Part shown: positions 34,085 to 43,999 of the stretch, one piece after another
Layout of the letters: each line of letters starts with the position of its first letter
Numbering within the stretch: the first letter of the stretch is position 1
DNA from: Nocardia arizonensis
GTDB lineage: Bacteria; Actinomycetota; Actinomycetes; Mycobacteriales; Mycobacteriaceae
Length of the DNA stretch: 64,000 bases
Direction: 5' to 3'
Assembly (NCBI RefSeq): GCF_001310275.1
Contig: NZ_LGYZ01000088.1
Span: 170,394 to 234,393, forward strand
Program-made: the position numbers and the translations under genes
Notes under the pieces: model-generated
Seen by the model: the letters and a program-made list of their open reading frames with translations, nothing else
Told to the model about the DNA's origin: nothing
The model's database searches: none

Positions 34085-34543
34085 TCAGCGGATGGCGACC
34101 CGCGAGAGCAGGACGTCGATCGCCTCGGCCTGTTCGCGCCAGCGCCGCAATTCGGTGACGCTCGGCGCGAGCTCGTAGTCGTGGTGGTGGGCCGCGCGCG
34201 AGAGCGCCGACCACAGCGTCGCCACCTGGGCGGCGGTCTCGGCGCCGGTGAAGACCCGCAGCGCCAGCAGTTGCGCGCGCATGGGACAGCGCATCAGCTC
34301 CGGCGCCGAGCGCGCCCACAGTTCGTCCACCGATTGTTCGAGCGCCAGGCGCAGAATCCACGCCGTTGCCCGCGACCACACTCCGCCCGCGTCGGTGACC
34401 TCGCCGTCGAGCAGCCGGTCGACGGTCTCGAAGCGCTCCACCACCGTCGGCCGGGGCAGCCGCGGCAGCCGCGGACGGGCGGGTCGCCGCCGCGGACCGC
34501 CGCCCTTGCCGCGACCGCCGCGGCTGCGGCGCTCGCCGGTCAC
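34085..34543 (-). CDS. 152-residue partner of the SMC-like ATPase
   Basis: Not recognised. A strongly basic, Gly/Arg/Pro-rich tail (GERRSRGGRGKGGGPRRRP and on, residues 2-30) precedes an all-helical domain of about 120 residues with VVERFETVDRLLDGEV, WILRLALEQSVDELW and ALSRAAHHHDYELAPSVTEL. The helical domain, with its HHHDYEL segment, recalls HEPN-like or DUF-type four-helix bundles, but the RxxxxH motif of HEPN nucleases is not evident. GTG 34543 overlaps the ATPase stop by four bases (GTGA), so the two proteins are probably made in step and act together. The basic tail could bind nucleic acid. Confidence 0.75.
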   Translation of the reverse strand: MTGERRSRGGRGKGGGPRRRPARPRLPRLPRPTVVERFETVDRLLDGEVTDAGGVWSRATAWILRLALEQSVDELWARSAPELMRCPMRAQLLALRVFTGAETAAQVATLWSALSRAAHHHDYELAPSVTELRRWREQAEAIDVLLSRVAIR

Positions 34544-36969
34544 CGGACCAGCCAGGCGATGAAACGCTCGGTGTCGGAGATCAATTCGCGCATGGTGCGG
34601 TCGATGGGCACGTGCGCGCCCGCGGTCACGTTGCGCAGGGCGTGCACCAGCCATTTGCCGTCGCGTACCAGGAAATCGTTGAGATCGTCCACGTTGTAGT
34701 CCACACCCATGACCGCGAGCGCGACCATGGCCCGCGTGGTGTGCGCGGACTCCACGTAGCCCTCGACCTCGCGGTGATGGCGACCCGCGGCCAGCAGGTC
34801 GCGGCGCGCGCGGGCCTGCGCGGCGGCCTCGACCGCCGAGCGGCAACAGGTGGCGACGAGTTCGTCGGCTATCGCGGGCGGCAACTGCGGGGTGCGCACC
34901 AGCGATCTGGCGTCGTCGAGGTAGCGACGCACCGGATCACCGGCCACCCGCACCTCCACCACGGACCGCTCGCGCCGCTGCACCTCGAGCACCCGCGCGT
35001 CCAACTGCATGCGGCGCACCGCCTCGGCCAGCCGCTCGTCGTGGGTGAACACGATCACCTGGCGGTTCCACGCGACCTGGGCGAGCACCATCGCGAGCCC
35101 GTCGACCTTGGCCGGATCCATGGCCTGCACCGGATCGTCGATCATCACGAACCGGAACGGACTGTCCTCGACCGTGGCACGCGGCAGGAACAGCGACAGC
35201 CCGAGCGCGTGCAGCTCGCCCTGGCTCATGACGCCCAACGCCGCGCCGTCGACCTCGTCCACGGTGACATCGAGCAGCACCCGGCGCGCGGTTCCGGCAT
35301 TGCCCTGCAAGCGGATCGCGCCGAGTTCGATATTGCTCTGCTGACGCAGCGTCCGCCAGACCCAGCGGGCCGTGGTCTCCAGCGGCGCCATCCGCTCACC
35401 GCGCAGACCGGCCGTCGCGGATTTCAGCCAGTCCTCGGCGCGGCGCAGGGTGCGCAGTTCGCCCGCCCGCACGGAGACCTCGCGCGCCCGCTCCAACCAG
35501 CCGGCGATACGCGGCACCAGCGGGGCCCACACCTCGTCGAGACGGTCGAGTTCCTTGCGCGTGCCCTGCTGCAACAATTCGAGCTGGTCGACCAGCCGGG
35601 TATGCGCGCACCGCAGGCGCTCCCCCAGGTCCGAGGCGTATTCGGCCTCGGTGAGCGCCGCCCACTCCGCCCACGCGACGCGGACCGCCGCGGTATCGAC
35701 GGTCGGTGGCGTGCGCGGGTGGAAATCCAGTTCCGGCGGCACCCGCTCGGGCAGCGCGCGGGCCGCGCGCACCGCCGCGTGCAATTCGGTGCGGGCGGTC
35801 GTCAATGCCTCGACCCTGGCCGCGAGATCGGCGATGGTGACATCGGCCGTGCGCGCCCATTCGGCGTCCAATTCCGAACGGCCGCAGACCGGACACGCGC
35901 ACGCGCCGACCGCGTCCGCGTGCTCGCGCGCGCGGCGCAGCAATTCCAGCACCCGCATGTCGGCTTCCGCGTCGACGGTGGTGTCCCGTTCGACCGCCGC
36001 GCCCAGGGTCTCCAGCCGGGTCGCCACGGCCTCAACCTCCGCGGTGCTCGGCAGGGCCAGCCGGACGATGGCGCGCAGACCGTCCGGGCCGATGGGATCG
36101 CCGAGCGCGCCGAACATCTGTCTGCCGACCGCGGTGAGATCGGGTTGCTGGGCGCGCAGCAGTTCGGTCATGACGACCGCGCGCTCATCGGCCAGATGCT
36201 GCATGTCCGCGACGAGCTCGGTGCGCTCCCGCCGCGAAATACGCACGGCGCGTTCGAGTTCGAGACGGCGGCTGCGCAGACTCTCTTGGGCGACGGTCAA
36301 TTCGTCGAGACCGAGGAGCTGGTGCAGCGCGTCGAACAGGTCGCTGGGTCGGCCGTCGACCAGCGCGCCGAGTTCGCTGTAGGACAGGAACGGCCGGTAC
36401 AGGTCGAGTACGCCCGCCCAGCGACCGACGTCGAACGCGCCGCCGCCCTCGCCGCGCCGCTCGGTCCACTCGGCCTCGCCCAGCTCCGCGCGCGCGGCCC
36501 ACTCCTTGGCGATGGTGAGATCGGGCTGCGCGCCCGCGGTGAGCAGATCCAGTTCTATCCGCGGCGCGGCGCCCGCGTGCAGATTGCGCCAACCCTCCCG
36601 CCAGGCCGCCGAACGGCCGTCCCAGCGGCGATTGCCGCCGGTCAGCGCCAGTTCGGCGGCCTCGGCGAAACTCGACTTGCCGCTGCCGTTGCGCCCGACC
36701 ACCAAGGTCAGTCCCGGCCCCGGCGCGAGTTCCAGCGTGGCTTCGGGGCCGATGCCGCGGAAGCCGCGCACCCGCACCGCGCGCAGGAAGATGCCCTCGG
36801 CGTCCAATTCGCCCGCGCCCTGCGCTGTCTCACCTCTTCGCAGGGCGCCGAGCACGGCGTTCACCACATCGCGGGTGACGGTCGGATCCTCGGCCAGCCG
36901 CCGGGCCACCACATCGGGCAGGCGCGGCGGGATCTCCGTGGCCGGCTCGGCCGCGGGATTCACGCGCAT
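34540..36969 (-). CDS. SMC/Rad50-like ABC ATPase with Cys-hook
   Basis: 809 residues. Residues 1-55 are a leader helix domain; FLRAVRVRGFRGIGPEATLE opens the ABC head with Walker A GRNGSGKSS at 92-100; two coiled segments flank a CPVC pair near 357-360, the Rad50 zinc-hook pattern; the second half of the head has the signature MSQGELHALGLSLF near 580, Walker B FVMIDDPVQAMDP near 605 and the His switch VIVFTHDE. About 130 residues after the head form an extra helical domain (VEAAAQARARRDLLAAGRHH). The overall plan fits RecF/RecN/Rad50-type ATPases of anti-phage or repair systems. AAGGGG precedes ATG 36969. Function unproven. Confidence 0.88.
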   Translation of the reverse strand: MRVNPAAEPATEIPPRLPDVVARRLAEDPTVTRDVVNAVLGALRRGETAQGAGELDAEGIFLRAVRVRGFRGIGPEATLELAPGPGLTLVVGRNGSGKSSFAEAAELALTGGNRRWDGRSAAWREGWRNLHAGAAPRIELDLLTAGAQPDLTIAKEWAARAELGEAEWTERRGEGGGAFDVGRWAGVLDLYRPFLSYSELGALVDGRPSDLFDALHQLLGLDELTVAQESLRSRRLELERAVRISRRERTELVADMQHLADERAVVMTELLRAQQPDLTAVGRQMFGALGDPIGPDGLRAIVRLALPSTAEVEAVATRLETLGAAVERDTTVDAEADMRVLELLRRAREHADAVGACACPVCGRSELDAEWARTADVTIADLAARVEALTTARTELHAAVRAARALPERVPPELDFHPRTPPTVDTAAVRVAWAEWAALTEAEYASDLGERLRCAHTRLVDQLELLQQGTRKELDRLDEVWAPLVPRIAGWLERAREVSVRAGELRTLRRAEDWLKSATAGLRGERMAPLETTARWVWRTLRQQSNIELGAIRLQGNAGTARRVLLDVTVDEVDGAALGVMSQGELHALGLSLFLPRATVEDSPFRFVMIDDPVQAMDPAKVDGLAMVLAQVAWNRQVIVFTHDERLAEAVRRMQLDARVLEVQRRERSVVEVRVAGDPVRRYLDDARSLVRTPQLPPAIADELVATCCRSAVEAAAQARARRDLLAAGRHHREVEGYVESAHTTRAMVALAVMGVDYNVDDLNDFLVRDGKWLVHALRNVTAGAHVPIDRTMRELISDTERFIAWLVR

Positions 36970-37684
36970 ACGGAAACCCCTTCACCACCGAAGCGCGCCC
37001 GCCCCGCCCGCCTCACGTCCGGTGTTCCTGTCGAAAGCTAGAGCGAAACGGTACCCGATCGCCGCGAGATCCCCCACCGGCGGTGTCGATTACGGTGCCG
37101 GGCGCCGGGAGAAGTGCGAACCTGCCCGCGGGGATGGAATGGCCATCGAGCGCGTTCGGCCGCATTCGATGTCCACCCCTCGCCCACCCCTGCGGGCAGC
37201 TCGACGTGTAGCACCCGATTTGGGTGGCTCGGACGGGCCGAACAGGTCAGAATGCCGGCACCGGGTGAAATGCGCAACCCGCGCGACGGACCGAATCCGC
37301 CACAGACACAGCGGTTTTCCGAGGTCGCGTGGCCCGATATATTCGCTGACCAGCGCTCGGGCGAATGCGGTGGAGGTCCATCGATACCGCCGTGAGAATC
37401 CTGTAAGCCCCGCGCGAACTCCCGGCACCGGATCATTCTCAAGGCACTCGATCGCCGCACACCCGCTGGACGCCGACGGCGTCCGTATGCCCATCGGTCA
37501 AGGCTCGACAGCGCACGGCGGCCCGCAAGACAACCTCGCCCGAACCGGCCCTCCGGTCGCGGCGGCGACCGGTCGTGCCCTCCGGCGCCGGGCACGGCGC
37601 CTACTGTCGGTGGTCTGCGGTAGAAATCCGTTCGACAGCCGAACAGGGGGATACCGTGACCGACCGCAGAACGAGAGCCACCCG
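36970..37684. other. Divergent intergenic region, no gene seen
   Basis: 715 bp between the SMC-like ATPase gene (minus) and the SWIM gene (plus). The plus frame of the SWIM gene is open through it, and other frames are open too, but composition is poor and there is no family resemblance. A TACCGT near 37652 could be the -10 of the SWIM operon. A/T-rich patches at 37310-37350 mark probable regulatory DNA. Unusually long for this dense window. Confidence 0.45.
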
Positions 37685-40633
37685 ATGACGACGCCGTGGA
37701 CCGACGCGCAGGTCAGCGCCCTGGCCCCGGATGCGAAGGCGCTCGCCGCCGCACGCGGGCTTGCCGCGCGCTGGCGCACCGCCGGATATCGGGGAACCGC
37801 ACTGTGGGGGCGGTGCGGGGGCAGCGGGGCCGAACCGTACGAGACGGTCGTGGACGTGAGCGATCCCGCGTACCGCTGCGACTGTCCAAGCCGGAAATTT
37901 CCCTGCAAGCACGCGCTGTCACTACTGTTGCGCTGGTCGGCGGGTGCGGTCCCCGAGACAGCCGAGATCCCCGACTTCGCCGCGGGCTGGCTCGAGCGCC
38001 GCGCGGCGCGCACGCCACGCGACGATTCCCCCCGCACCCCCGATCCGGCCACGGCCGTACGGCGCCGCTCCCGGGTTACGGCGGGTCTGGAAGAACTGGA
38101 TATCTGGCTCGGCGATCAGGTGCGCACCGGTCTGGCACAGACCGATCGCTCCTATCGCGCCTACGAGGCCATCGCGGCGCGCATGGTCGACGCGCAGGCG
38201 CCCGCGGTGGCCTCGGCACTGCGCCAGATCCCCACCGTCATCGCCACCCGCGCGGATTGGCCCGATCTGGTTCTCGGCGAATACGCCCGCCTGCACCTGC
38301 TGGTCGCCGCGCACCGGCGCATCGATGAACTGCCCGAACCGCTCGGCGCGAGCGTGCGCACCCATATCGGCTATCCGACCACCGCCGATTCGGTGCGCGC
38401 CACGCCGGCGGTGCGCGATCACTGGATGTCGTTGGGCCGCCGGGTCAGCGAGGAGGATAGGCTGCACACCCGCCGCACCTGGCTGCGCGGGCGCGCCACC
38501 CACCGCTGGGCACTGATACTCGAACACAGTTTCGGCGCACCGGATTTCGCCGAGGACATACCGGCACCGGGCCTGTCGGCCGAAGCGTCGCTGCACTTCT
38601 ACCCGGCCGCCGCGCCACTGCGCGCCCTGTGGGGCGAACGACACGGGGCCGCACAGCCTTTCACGACCGTGCCGCGCGAGTCCGGCGCGACCGGCGACGG
38701 CACGGTGTCCAATGCGGACGGCGACGGCACGGTGTCCAATGCGACCGGCGACGGCACGGTGTCCAATGCGCTCGACGCGCACGCCCGCGCCCTCGGCGCC
38801 GATCCCTGGTTGCGCTCGTGGCCGGTACTGCTGCGCGACGCGGTGCCGGTGGTGGACGAAGATCGCCTGCTCGTGGTCGATGCCGAAGGGATGGCGTTGC
38901 CGATCGCGCGGACCGAACAGCCGTGGCGACTGCTGGGGATATCGGGCGGACATCCGGTCACGCTCGTCGCCGAGTGGACGCGGGCCGGACTCGTGCCCAT
39001 CTCGGCGCTGGTCGCGGGTGAGGTACTCGATGTCGCGAGCGAACGGGTTCCGGTGCGCACCGCCGCGTCCGCCGCCCCCGGCGACGAACTGACCTCGACG
39101 GCCCTGCTCGGCACCGCACGACGCGCACCCGACCCGACCCGGCTCGCGGCGCCGGTGGCCGCCGCGGCAGGCGCCCTGCGCTCGGCGCCCGCGCGGGTCC
39201 TGCTGGAATCCGCCGCGCTGCGCGACGCCTTCGTACGCGCCGGGGTGAGCGCGAGTGCCGTACGGAAGCTGCCCGCGCCGGCCGAGGACGACGATCGCAG
39301 GCTGCTGCCCGCCGCCGCCGCGCGCAGGCTGGCGGCGATGGTGACCGACAATTCGCATTTCCTGTCCGAATGGTTCGCCGCGGCCGAACCATTCGACTTC
39401 CGCGCGCCCGACGCGCTGTGCGCACTGCTTCTCGACCAGGCCGCCGCGAGTACCCGGTGGCGCGCCCCGCTGCTGCGGCTGGCGGGCGCGCGCGGGCGCT
39501 GGCTCGCCGCGGCCAACCCCCGGTGGCGCGGTCTCGGCGTCCCCGACGAAGATTCCGAGGCGGCACGCGGCGATACCTGGCGATTCGGCGGCGCGCAGGC
39601 GCGCACGCGATGGCTGGCCGCATTGCGCGACCGTGATCCCGGAGCGGCCCGGCACACATTGGTCGCGGCGTGGGCCAAGGAATCCGGTGCGCTGCGGGCC
39701 GAGCTGCTCGCCACCCTCGAAGCCGGAATATCAACGGCCGACGAGGAATTCCTCGACGCGGCGCTCGACGACCGGCGCGGCGATGTCCGCCGGGCCGCGG
39801 CCGGACTGCTCGCACTGCTCCCGGATTCGGCCTTCGCCCGGCGCATGAGCGCCCGCGCCGCGGCGTGGATACGGCCGATCCGCCTGCGCGGCGAGGGCGA
39901 GCAATCCCGTATCCACCTCGTCGTCGACCTGCCCGAGCCGCTCGACGACGCGACCCGGCGCGACGGCATCGTCGCCCGCACGGGCGAATTCGCCTACCGC
40001 TGGGCGGGCGCGCCGGACGAGACCGCGGGTCTGCTGCGCCAACTGGTGGCGGCGACGCCGCTGCGGCACTGGGAGAACGGATTCGGCGCGGCGTACACCT
40101 TCACCCCGCGCGAGCTGACCGGTATCGGGGTGGAAGACCGCTTCCGCCAGCCGCTGTTCGACGGCTGGGTGGATGCCGCGCTGGCGCAACGCGATCCGCA
40201 CTGGGCGCGGGCGCTGTTCGAGACCGGCGTGCCCTCCGACACGGCGCTGCTGCGCCGCCGCGAACTGTTCGCGCTACTGCCCGCCGAGGACCGCGCGCGC
40301 CATCTGCTGCGGCTGGACGGTTCCTGGCTCTCCGAGATCGAAGCGCTGCTGCCCGCCCTCGACCATCCGTGGCCGGACCCGGTGGCGCACCATCTCATCG
40401 GTGTGCTGTCCGAGCGCGCGCGTATCGCCGCGCACCAGTCGGGCGCGCACGGCGCGGGGCCGGGGGCGCATCGTTCGCTGCTCACCGCGGCGGCGGTGCA
40501 CCTGCCCGTCACCGCCGCGCCCGCCCTCACGGCGCTCGCGCGCCGCTGCGACGATCCGGCCTGGGAGAACGCCTTCGACCGGCTCGCCCGCGATCTCACC
40601 CACCGCTCGATGATGCTCGAGGAGTTGCAGTGA
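37685..40633 (+). CDS. SWIM zinc-finger protein fused to DUF5691 domain (YehQ-like)
   Basis: 982 residues. The N-terminal part has a SWIM finger, Cys65-x-Cys67-x6-Cys74-x-His76, in YRCDCPSRKFPCKHALSLLL; these fingers bind DNA or protein. A region of helices to about 330 follows, then three tandem GDGTVSNA-type repeats (335-361), and from about 466 a DUF5691-like region starting STALLGTARRAPD with long helical repeats. In other genomes the SWIM protein and the DUF5691 protein are usually separate neighbours, so this is likely a fusion. The open frame runs 1.2 kb further upstream, but ATG 37685 fits the domain start. The stop overlaps the MoxR GTG. Confidence 0.85.
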   Translation: MTTPWTDAQVSALAPDAKALAAARGLAARWRTAGYRGTALWGRCGGSGAEPYETVVDVSDPAYRCDCPSRKFPCKHALSLLLRWSAGAVPETAEIPDFAAGWLERRAARTPRDDSPRTPDPATAVRRRSRVTAGLEELDIWLGDQVRTGLAQTDRSYRAYEAIAARMVDAQAPAVASALRQIPTVIATRADWPDLVLGEYARLHLLVAAHRRIDELPEPLGASVRTHIGYPTTADSVRATPAVRDHWMSLGRRVSEEDRLHTRRTWLRGRATHRWALILEHSFGAPDFAEDIPAPGLSAEASLHFYPAAAPLRALWGERHGAAQPFTTVPRESGATGDGTVSNADGDGTVSNATGDGTVSNALDAHARALGADPWLRSWPVLLRDAVPVVDEDRLLVVDAEGMALPIARTEQPWRLLGISGGHPVTLVAEWTRAGLVPISALVAGEVLDVASERVPVRTAASAAPGDELTSTALLGTARRAPDPTRLAAPVAAAAGALRSAPARVLLESAALRDAFVRAGVSASAVRKLPAPAEDDDRRLLPAAAARRLAAMVTDNSHFLSEWFAAAEPFDFRAPDALCALLLDQAAASTRWRAPLLRLAGARGRWLAAANPRWRGLGVPDEDSEAARGDTWRFGGAQARTRWLAALRDRDPGAARHTLVAAWAKESGALRAELLATLEAGISTADEEFLDAALDDRRGDVRRAAAGLLALLPDSAFARRMSARAAAWIRPIRLRGEGEQSRIHLVVDLPEPLDDATRRDGIVARTGEFAYRWAGAPDETAGLLRQLVAATPLRHWENGFGAAYTFTPRELTGIGVEDRFRQPLFDGWVDAALAQRDPHWARALFETGVPSDTALLRRRELFALLPAEDRARHLLRLDGSWLSEIEALLPALDHPWPDPVAHHLIGVLSERARIAAHQSGAHGAGPGAHRSLLTAAAVHLPVTAAPALTALARRCDDPAWENAFDRLARDLTHRSMMLEELQ
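38687..38767 (+). repeat. Three in-frame 27-bp repeats inside the SWIM-DUF5691 gene
   Basis: Tandem units 38687-38713, 38714-38740 and 38741-38767, almost identical, each coding A-(T/D)-G-D-G-T-V-S-N. They lie in the linker between the SWIM-containing half and the DUF5691 half, and being multiples of three keep the frame. Confidence 0.95.
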
Positions 40634-41730
40634 CGACCATCGACCCGAATCCGAATCTGCTGCGCCCGCATGCCGAACAGGCATACAGCGGCGAACTCGC
40701 CGCGCTGGTCGCGTCCGACGATCGCCCGCGCCCGCCCTCGTGGCGGCTCTCACCGTGGGCGGTGGTCACCTATCTGCTCGGCGGCGTCCTCGACGACGGC
40801 ACCGTCATCTCCCCCAAATACGTCGGCCCGCGCCGCCTCGTCGAGGTCGCGGTCGCCACACTGGCCACCGACCGGGCGCTGCTGCTGATCGGTGTGCCAG
40901 GAACCGCCAAGACCTGGGTCTCCGAGCATCTGGCCGCGGCAGTCAGCGGATCGTCGACCCTGCTGGTGCAGGGCACCTCCGGCACCGCCGAAGAGGCCAT
41001 CCGATACGGCTGGAACTACGCACGGCTGCTCGCCGAAGGTCCGAGCGACGCGGCCTTGGTGGCCTCCCCGGTGCTCACCGCCATGCGCACCGGTGCCGTC
41101 GCCCGCATCGAGGAACTGACCCGCATCCCCTCCGACGTACAGGACGCGCTCATCACGATCCTGTCCGAGAAGACACTGCCCATACCGGAACTCGGCACGC
41201 AGGTGCAGGCCGCCAAGGGATTCAACGTCATCGCCACCGCCAACGACCGCGACCGCGGCGTCAACGACCTGTCCTCCGCGCTGCGTCGCCGGTTCAACAC
41301 CGTGGTGCTGCCGCTGCCCGCGGACGAGGACGAGGAGGTGGCGATCGTCGTGCGCCGCGTCGAACAGCTCGGCGCGGCACTGGAATTGCCCGCCGTGCCC
41401 GCCGCCGCCGAGGAGGTGCGCCGGGTGGTGCGGGTCTTCCGCGAACTGCGCTCGGGGGTCACCGCCGACGGGCGAACCAAACTCAAGTCGCCATCGGGCA
41501 CGCTGTCCACCGCCGAGGCCATCTCGGTCATCACCAACGGACTCGCGCTGTCGGCGCATTTCGGCGACGGCACCCTGCGCGCGGGCGATATCGCGGGCGC
41601 GGTGCTCGGCTCGGTCATCAAGGATCCGGTCGCCGATACCGTGGTGTGGACCGAATATCTCGAGGCCGTGGTGCGCGAGCGCCCCGACTGGGCCGACTTC
41701 TACCGCGCCTGCCGCGAGGTGACCGGATGA
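40630..41730 (+). CDS. MoxR-type AAA+ ATPase (YehL-like)
   Basis: 366 residues. Walker A GVPGTAKT at 88-95, the signature STLLVQGTSGTAEEAI, sensor region VARIEELTRIPSDVQDALIT with a Walker B variant RIEEL, sensor 1 NVIATANDRDRGVNDL and arginine finger SSALRRRFNTVVLPLP. MoxR ATPases remodel or mature partner proteins together with VWA proteins; this one lies with DUF5682, VWA and SWIM genes as in the E. coli yehLMPQ group. GTG 40630 overlaps the previous stop (GTGA). Confidence 0.9.
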   Translation: MTTIDPNPNLLRPHAEQAYSGELAALVASDDRPRPPSWRLSPWAVVTYLLGGVLDDGTVISPKYVGPRRLVEVAVATLATDRALLLIGVPGTAKTWVSEHLAAAVSGSSTLLVQGTSGTAEEAIRYGWNYARLLAEGPSDAALVASPVLTAMRTGAVARIEELTRIPSDVQDALITILSEKTLPIPELGTQVQAAKGFNVIATANDRDRGVNDLSSALRRRFNTVVLPLPADEDEEVAIVVRRVEQLGAALELPAVPAAAEEVRRVVRVFRELRSGVTADGRTKLKSPSGTLSTAEAISVITNGLALSAHFGDGTLRAGDIAGAVLGSVIKDPVADTVVWTEYLEAVVRERPDWADFYRACREVTG

Positions 41731-41767
41731 GCCCGGCCACCCGTGCGCGCGGCCGGTGCGTCACCGG

Positions 41768-43999
41768 ATGAGTGCCGCACCCACCGCCGACGCCGTGACC
41801 AGGATTTTCGGCATCCGCCACCACGGTCCCGGTTCGGCGCGCTCGTTGCGGACCGCCCTGGTCGCCTTCGCCCCGGACACCATACTCATCGAGGGTCCCG
41901 CCGACGCCGATCCGCTGGTCGCCTTCGTCGACACCGCGGATATGCGCCCGCCGGTCGCCCTGCTCGCCTACGTCCCCGCCGAACCCGCCCGCGCCGCCTT
42001 CTGGCCCTACGCCGCCTTCTCCCCCGAATGGCAGGCGCTGCGGTACGCGGCCGAACACGCGGTGGCCGTGCGCTTCTGCGATCTGCCCGCCGCGCACGCC
42101 CTCGCCGCCACCGACGACGACGGCGAACGCGGCGACCCGCTGGCCGAACTCGCGGCCACAGGCGGCTACGACGACGCCGAGCGCTGGTGGGACGCGGTCG
42201 TCGAATCCCGTGGCCACGCCACGGTTTCCGACGACGACACCGTCGCGGCCTTCGACGCCATCACCGAGGCCATGTCGGCGCTGCGGGAAACCGCGGACGG
42301 CGACCGGGTCGGGGGCATCGACGCGCACACGCTGCGACGCGAGGCGTATATGCGCCAGACCATGCGGGCGGCGCTGAAAGCGGGCGCGCGCCGCCTTGCC
42401 GTGGTCTGCGGCGCCTGGCACGCGCCCGCGCTGAGCGGGCCCCTCGGACCCGCCGCGCCCGATCAGCGCCTGCTCAAGGGCATGCCCAAGGTCAAGGCCA
42501 TGCTGACCTGGGTGCCCTGGACCCATTCGCGACTATCGAGTTCCTCCGGCTACGGTGCGGGCATCACCTCCCCGGGCTGGTACCACCACCTGTTCACCGA
42601 GACCGATCGGCCCGTGGCGCGCTGGCTCACCAAGGTCGCCGGAGTGCTGCGCGCCCACGACTTGCCGGTGTCGAGCGCCCACGTCATCGAGGCCGTGCGG
42701 CTGGCCGAAACCCTTGCCGCACTGCGTGACCGACCGCTGGCGGGACTGTCGGAGGTCACCGACGCCGTGCGCGCGGTACTGTGCGGCGGCGACGAGACCT
42801 TGGTGCGGCTGGTGGTGGCCGAACTGGTGGTGGGCGAGGCGCTCGGCGCGGTACCCGAGGACGTGCCGACGGTGCCGCTCGACGCCGATCTGCGCGCCAC
42901 CGTGCGCAGCCTGCGCCTCAAACAGGAGCCCAAGGCCAAGACGGTCGATCTCGACCTGCGCAAGGAGCGCGAACTCGAACGCTCCCGGCTGCTGCACCGG
43001 CTGCGACTGCTCGGCATCGACTGGGGCGTGCCGACGACGGGCGAGGTGCGTACCACCGGAACCTTCCGGGAGAGCTGGACCCTGCGCTGGAGACCGGAAT
43101 TCGCGGTCGCGGTGATCGAGGCGTCGCGCTGGGGTCCCACGCTGCGCATCGCGGCCGAGGCCAAGATCCTCGACGCCACGGCACAGCCGCGGGTCACGCT
43201 GGCCGAGTTGACCGAGGCGGTGGATGCCGCCCTGCTCGCCGATCTCGGCGCGGCCACCGACGGACTCATCGACCGGCTGGCATCGGTCGCGGCGCTGGAT
43301 CACGATGTCACGCATCTGCTCGCGGCACTGCCGGGTGTGACCGACACCCTGCGCTACGGCGATGTGCGCGGCACCGACACCAAGGCGCTGGCACATGTCG
43401 CCGACGGGTTGCTGGTGCGGATCTGCGCGGGTATGCCCGGCGCGGTCACCGGACTCGACACCGACGCGGCGGGCGAGTTGCGCACCCTGCTCGACGCCGC
43501 GCACACCGCTGTCCACACCCGTGACGACGCCGCGTCCGCGCGGATGTGGCTGGCCGCGCTGCGCAAGTTGGCCGACCGGGCCGACGTGCACGGCGGACTC
43601 GTCGGGCGCGCGGTGCGGTTGCTCACCGACGCGGGCGTCATCGACGACGCCGAGGCGGCCCGCAGACTCTCGGCCGCGTTGTCGGTGGGCAACATCCCCG
43701 CCGCGAAGGCGGCCTGGATCGACGGCTTCCTCGGCGGACGCGGACTGCTGCTCGTCCACGATCGCGAACTGCTGCGCCTGATCGACACCTGGCTCGCGGG
43801 TCTTGGCGAGCGGGATTTCGTGGAGACGCTGCCCCTGCTGCGCCGCACCTTCGGCGCCTTCGAATCCGGTGAACGCCGCGCCATCGGACGCGCCGTACGC
43901 GACACCGGGCCGACCGTCCTCGCCACCCCCGATTTCGACACCGACCGCGGCGTGCTCGCCCTGCGCACCGTCGCCGACATACTCGGAGTACCGAGATGA
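41768..43999 (+). CDS. DUF5682 family protein (YehM-like)
   Basis: 743 residues. Family block FGIRHHGPGSARSLRTAL at the N-terminus, then ILIEGPADADPLVAFV, a conserved core VVCGAWHAPALSGPLGP, and FGTLQ-like helical C-terminus. Role unknown; it belongs to the four-gene MoxR/VWA/SWIM group. ATG 41768 is used; GTG 41756 would add four residues. Its stop overlaps the VWA gene start by four bases (ATGA). The N-terminal TIM-like/ChaN-like region with HH and E/D residues (RHHGPGS, EGPADAD, GAWH) could be a metal site. Confidence 0.86.
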   Translation: MSAAPTADAVTRIFGIRHHGPGSARSLRTALVAFAPDTILIEGPADADPLVAFVDTADMRPPVALLAYVPAEPARAAFWPYAAFSPEWQALRYAAEHAVAVRFCDLPAAHALAATDDDGERGDPLAELAATGGYDDAERWWDAVVESRGHATVSDDDTVAAFDAITEAMSALRETADGDRVGGIDAHTLRREAYMRQTMRAALKAGARRLAVVCGAWHAPALSGPLGPAAPDQRLLKGMPKVKAMLTWVPWTHSRLSSSSGYGAGITSPGWYHHLFTETDRPVARWLTKVAGVLRAHDLPVSSAHVIEAVRLAETLAALRDRPLAGLSEVTDAVRAVLCGGDETLVRLVVAELVVGEALGAVPEDVPTVPLDADLRATVRSLRLKQEPKAKTVDLDLRKERELERSRLLHRLRLLGIDWGVPTTGEVRTTGTFRESWTLRWRPEFAVAVIEASRWGPTLRIAAEAKILDATAQPRVTLAELTEAVDAALLADLGAATDGLIDRLASVAALDHDVTHLLAALPGVTDTLRYGDVRGTDTKALAHVADGLLVRICAGMPGAVTGLDTDAAGELRTLLDAAHTAVHTRDDAASARMWLAALRKLADRADVHGGLVGRAVRLLTDAGVIDDAEAARRLSAALSVGNIPAAKAAWIDGFLGGRGLLLVHDRELLRLIDTWLAGLGERDFVETLPLLRRTFGAFESGERRAIGRAVRDTGPTVLATPDFDTDRGVLALRTVADILGVPR

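Noticed and set aside
34540..36969. RloC/PrrC-type tRNA nuclease
   Set aside because: The Cys-hook ABC head fits, but I could not find the Arg-Glu-His nuclease triad pattern in the C-terminal domain.
36506..37684. 1.2-kb in-frame extension upstream of the SWIM gene
   Set aside because: The first part is antisense to the ATPase gene and the rest lies in intergenic DNA with poor coding composition; the SWIM protein starts naturally at 37685.
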